Origin: Amphritea sp.
GTDB taxonomy: Bacteria > Pseudomonadota > Gammaproteobacteria > Pseudomonadales > Balneatricaceae
Direction: 5' to 3'
Length of the DNA stretch: 8,045 bases
Assembly (NCBI GenBank): GCA_018067325.1
Contig: JAGPUU010000308.1
Location: 1 to 8,045, forward strand
The position numbers and the translations under genes were made by a program. The number at the start of each line of letters is the position of its first letter. Positions within the stretch are counted from its first letter, which is position 1. The notes under the pieces were generated by a model. It saw only the letters and a program-made list of their open reading frames with translations. It did no database searches and was not told the DNA's origin. Below, piece after piece: positions 7,045 through 8,045 of this stretch.

Positions 7045-7680
7045 ATGTCAGATAAACCTTCATTCCTACAAGACGAGCAGCAGTTCTTCAAGGTCTCTCA
7101 GGACAACGCTGAAGCAACGGTAGAGCCGCTTGAGCTGGGTAAGCGGGTACGTGAAATTCGCCTCAGCCAAAATCTGACATTAGAAGAAGCCAGTAAACGG
7201 ACCGGATTGGCCCGCTCGACGCTATCCAAGATCGAAAACGAACAGATTTCACCTACCTTCACTGCCGTGAATAAGCTGGTAAAAGGCCTGGGAATCGATA
7301 TTCCCCAACTATTCAGCCAACCCACCAAGAAAGCACCAGGCAGTGGTGGACGCCGCGATATTACCCGCAACGGTGAAGGCAAGCCCCATCCGACACCCAC
7401 CTACGAGCATGAACTACTGGCCACGCAACTCACCAGTAAGAAGATGATCCCGTTCAAAACCATCGTGCGTACCCACTCTTGGGACGAATATGAAGACTGG
7501 GTTCGTCATGATGGCGAAGAGTTCCTCTATATTCTGTCCGGCAGTATCATGTTCTACAGCGAATTCTATGAACCTATAGAACTAAACGCCGGCGACAGCG
7601 CCTACTACGATTGTGAAATGGGCCACGCCCTGGTTTCCACCAGTGAAAAAGATGCTGAAGTCATATGGGTAACAGCTTAA
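7045..7680 (+). CDS. XRE-family regulator with C-terminal cupin domain
   Basis: A probable cytosolic DNA-binding regulator of 211 residues. An XRE helix-turn-helix lies at about 31-90 (LGKRVREIRLSQNLTLEEAS, then TGLARSTLSKIENEQISPT), followed by a linker rich in G, R and P (about 92-118) and a cupin sensor domain (about 120-211) with HDGEEFLYILSG (155-166) and the LNAGDSAYY block (180-188) ending in H194. H155, E159 and H194 could hold a metal or small ligand. The ATG at 7045 is chosen because GGAG (7034-7037) lies 7 bases upstream. An in-frame TTG at 7012 would add 11 residues but its AGGA is only 1 base away. Divergent from the glycine/serine operon, so it probably controls it; the ligand, perhaps glycine, serine or a related compound, is unknown. 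Other proteins of this architecture, such as PuuR and SutR in E. coli, control amine or sulfur metabolism. Confidence 0.9.
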   Translation: MSDKPSFLQDEQQFFKVSQDNAEATVEPLELGKRVREIRLSQNLTLEEASKRTGLARSTLSKIENEQISPTFTAVNKLVKGLGIDIPQLFSQPTKKAPGSGGRRDITRNGEGKPHPTPTYEHELLATQLTSKKMIPFKTIVRTHSWDEYEDWVRHDGEEFLYILSGSIMFYSEFYEPIELNAGDSAYYDCEMGHALVSTSEKDAEVIWVTA

Positions 7681-7690
7681 GAGCCGACCG

Positions 7691-7742
7691 CTGAACAAGT
7701 TCAGCTAGCTAGAACGCGACTTCATCGCTTGCTAGTGGCTAG
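7691..7742 (+). other. Two inverted repeats after the regulator stop
   Basis: CTGAAC-AA-GTTCAG (7691-7704) is a near-continuous dyad 10 bases after the stop codon. It is followed by a longer imperfect hairpin (7705-7742) with CTAGC/GCTAG outer arms and GCGA/TCGC inner arms around CTTCA. Neither ends in a T run. They sit between the gene and its terminator, so they belong to the mRNA trailer; any DNA-binding role is speculative. Confidence 0.45.
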
Positions 7743-7758
7743 AAAAATCAACAACACC

Positions 7759-7783
7759 AAACCGCTTGTATGCGGTTTTTTTT
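7759..7783 (+). terminator. Intrinsic terminator of the XRE regulator
   Basis: AAACCGC (7759-7765) pairs with GCGGTTT (7772-7778) around a 6-base loop, and the T run continues to 7783. It lies about 80 bases after the regulator's stop codon, making that gene a single-gene transcript. In the opposite direction the A residues before the stem (7759-7761, with more at 7754-7756) would give only a short T run. Confidence 0.88.
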
Positions 7784-7974
7784 GTGCTCAGCCACAAGAA
7801 AAGCTTACCCTGCTTACAGACTCTAACTCCCTGGCTCCCTCTCCTTCCCCCTTGCTTTTTCCGGATACTCGCAGTCGAATTTGTTCGATGCTCTAGCAAG
7901 TGAAGCTTGTTTTCCGTCTAGAGGGCGACGATCTTGAGCCCATCAGGTTCGGGTTTCCAATACGAACTTAATAT

Positions 7975-8000
7975 AAAAAATCGGATTCTTGAGAAAATCC
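7975..8000 (-). terminator. Possible minus-strand terminator at right edge
   Basis: In minus-strand sense GGATTTT pairs with AGAATCC (7 bp, one U-G pair) around CTCA, followed by GA and six T residues (plus-strand 7975-7980 are all A). It is AT-rich and of modest strength. It would end a transcript entering from beyond the right edge, making that gene convergent with the XRE regulator. Confidence 0.45.
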
Positions 8001-8045
8001 TTATCTAACAATTACTTTACTTACATACGCCTATTTCAGTGCGAC

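Larger units (their letters stand above)
7681..8045. other. Right-hand non-coding stretch
   Basis: No gene is supported in these 365 bases. The first hundred hold the regulator's trailer and terminator. Beyond 7784 there is a pyrimidine-rich run (about 7823-7862), a TCGAA-TTTG-TTCGA hairpin (7875-7888) and a nested dyad, CTCTAG with CAAG arms (7891-7923). The edge of another gene on the minus strand may lie past 8000, but stop codons crowd the last 45 bases and no frame can be followed. Confidence 0.5.

Overview
The window carries a glycine/serine catabolic operon on the minus strand and, divergently, one regulatory gene on the plus strand. The proteins are most like those of marine Gammaproteobacteria (an Oceanospirillales-type bacterium such as Neptuniibacter, Amphritea or Marinobacterium). 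This is inferred from remembered protein character, moderate GC content and gene order; no search was run.

Layout, in transcription order from the divergent region at about 6499-7044. Minus strand: sdaA (L-serine ammonia-lyase, GTG start at 6498), glyA (serine hydroxymethyltransferase), gcvH (lipoyl carrier H-protein) and gcvP (glycine decarboxylase P-protein). They are followed by a hairpin-rich trailer and a strong intrinsic terminator at 30-61. Plus strand: an XRE-family helix-turn-helix regulator with a C-terminal cupin domain, best started at ATG 7045, with its own terminator at 7759-7783. The last 260 bases hold no gene I can support and show a possible minus-strand terminator for a gene beyond the right edge.

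How the genes fit together: GcvP and GcvH decarboxylate glycine and, with GcvT and lipoamide dehydrogenase, yield CO2, ammonia and methylene-tetrahydrofolate. GlyA joins that one-carbon unit to a second glycine to make serine. SdaA deaminates serine to pyruvate. The set is therefore a route from glycine to pyruvate. gcvT and lpd are not in the window, and the terminator after gcvP suggests the transcript ends there, so these partners must be supplied from elsewhere.

The most notable non-coding signals are a perfect 16-bp palindrome (GTTTCCTATAGGAAAC, 6696-6711) in the divergent region, a plausible operator for the adjacent regulator; a second inverted repeat on the regulator's own start region (6961-6979); and three intergenic or trailing hairpins in the operon that pair fully only in the minus-strand RNA, because G-U wobbles replace mismatches. 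I saw no glycine riboswitch, mobile element, CRISPR array, tRNA or rRNA. The biochemistry is known. The less familiar part is the pairing of this operon with an XRE-cupin regulator rather than a GcvA/GcvR, GcsR or glycine-riboswitch control.
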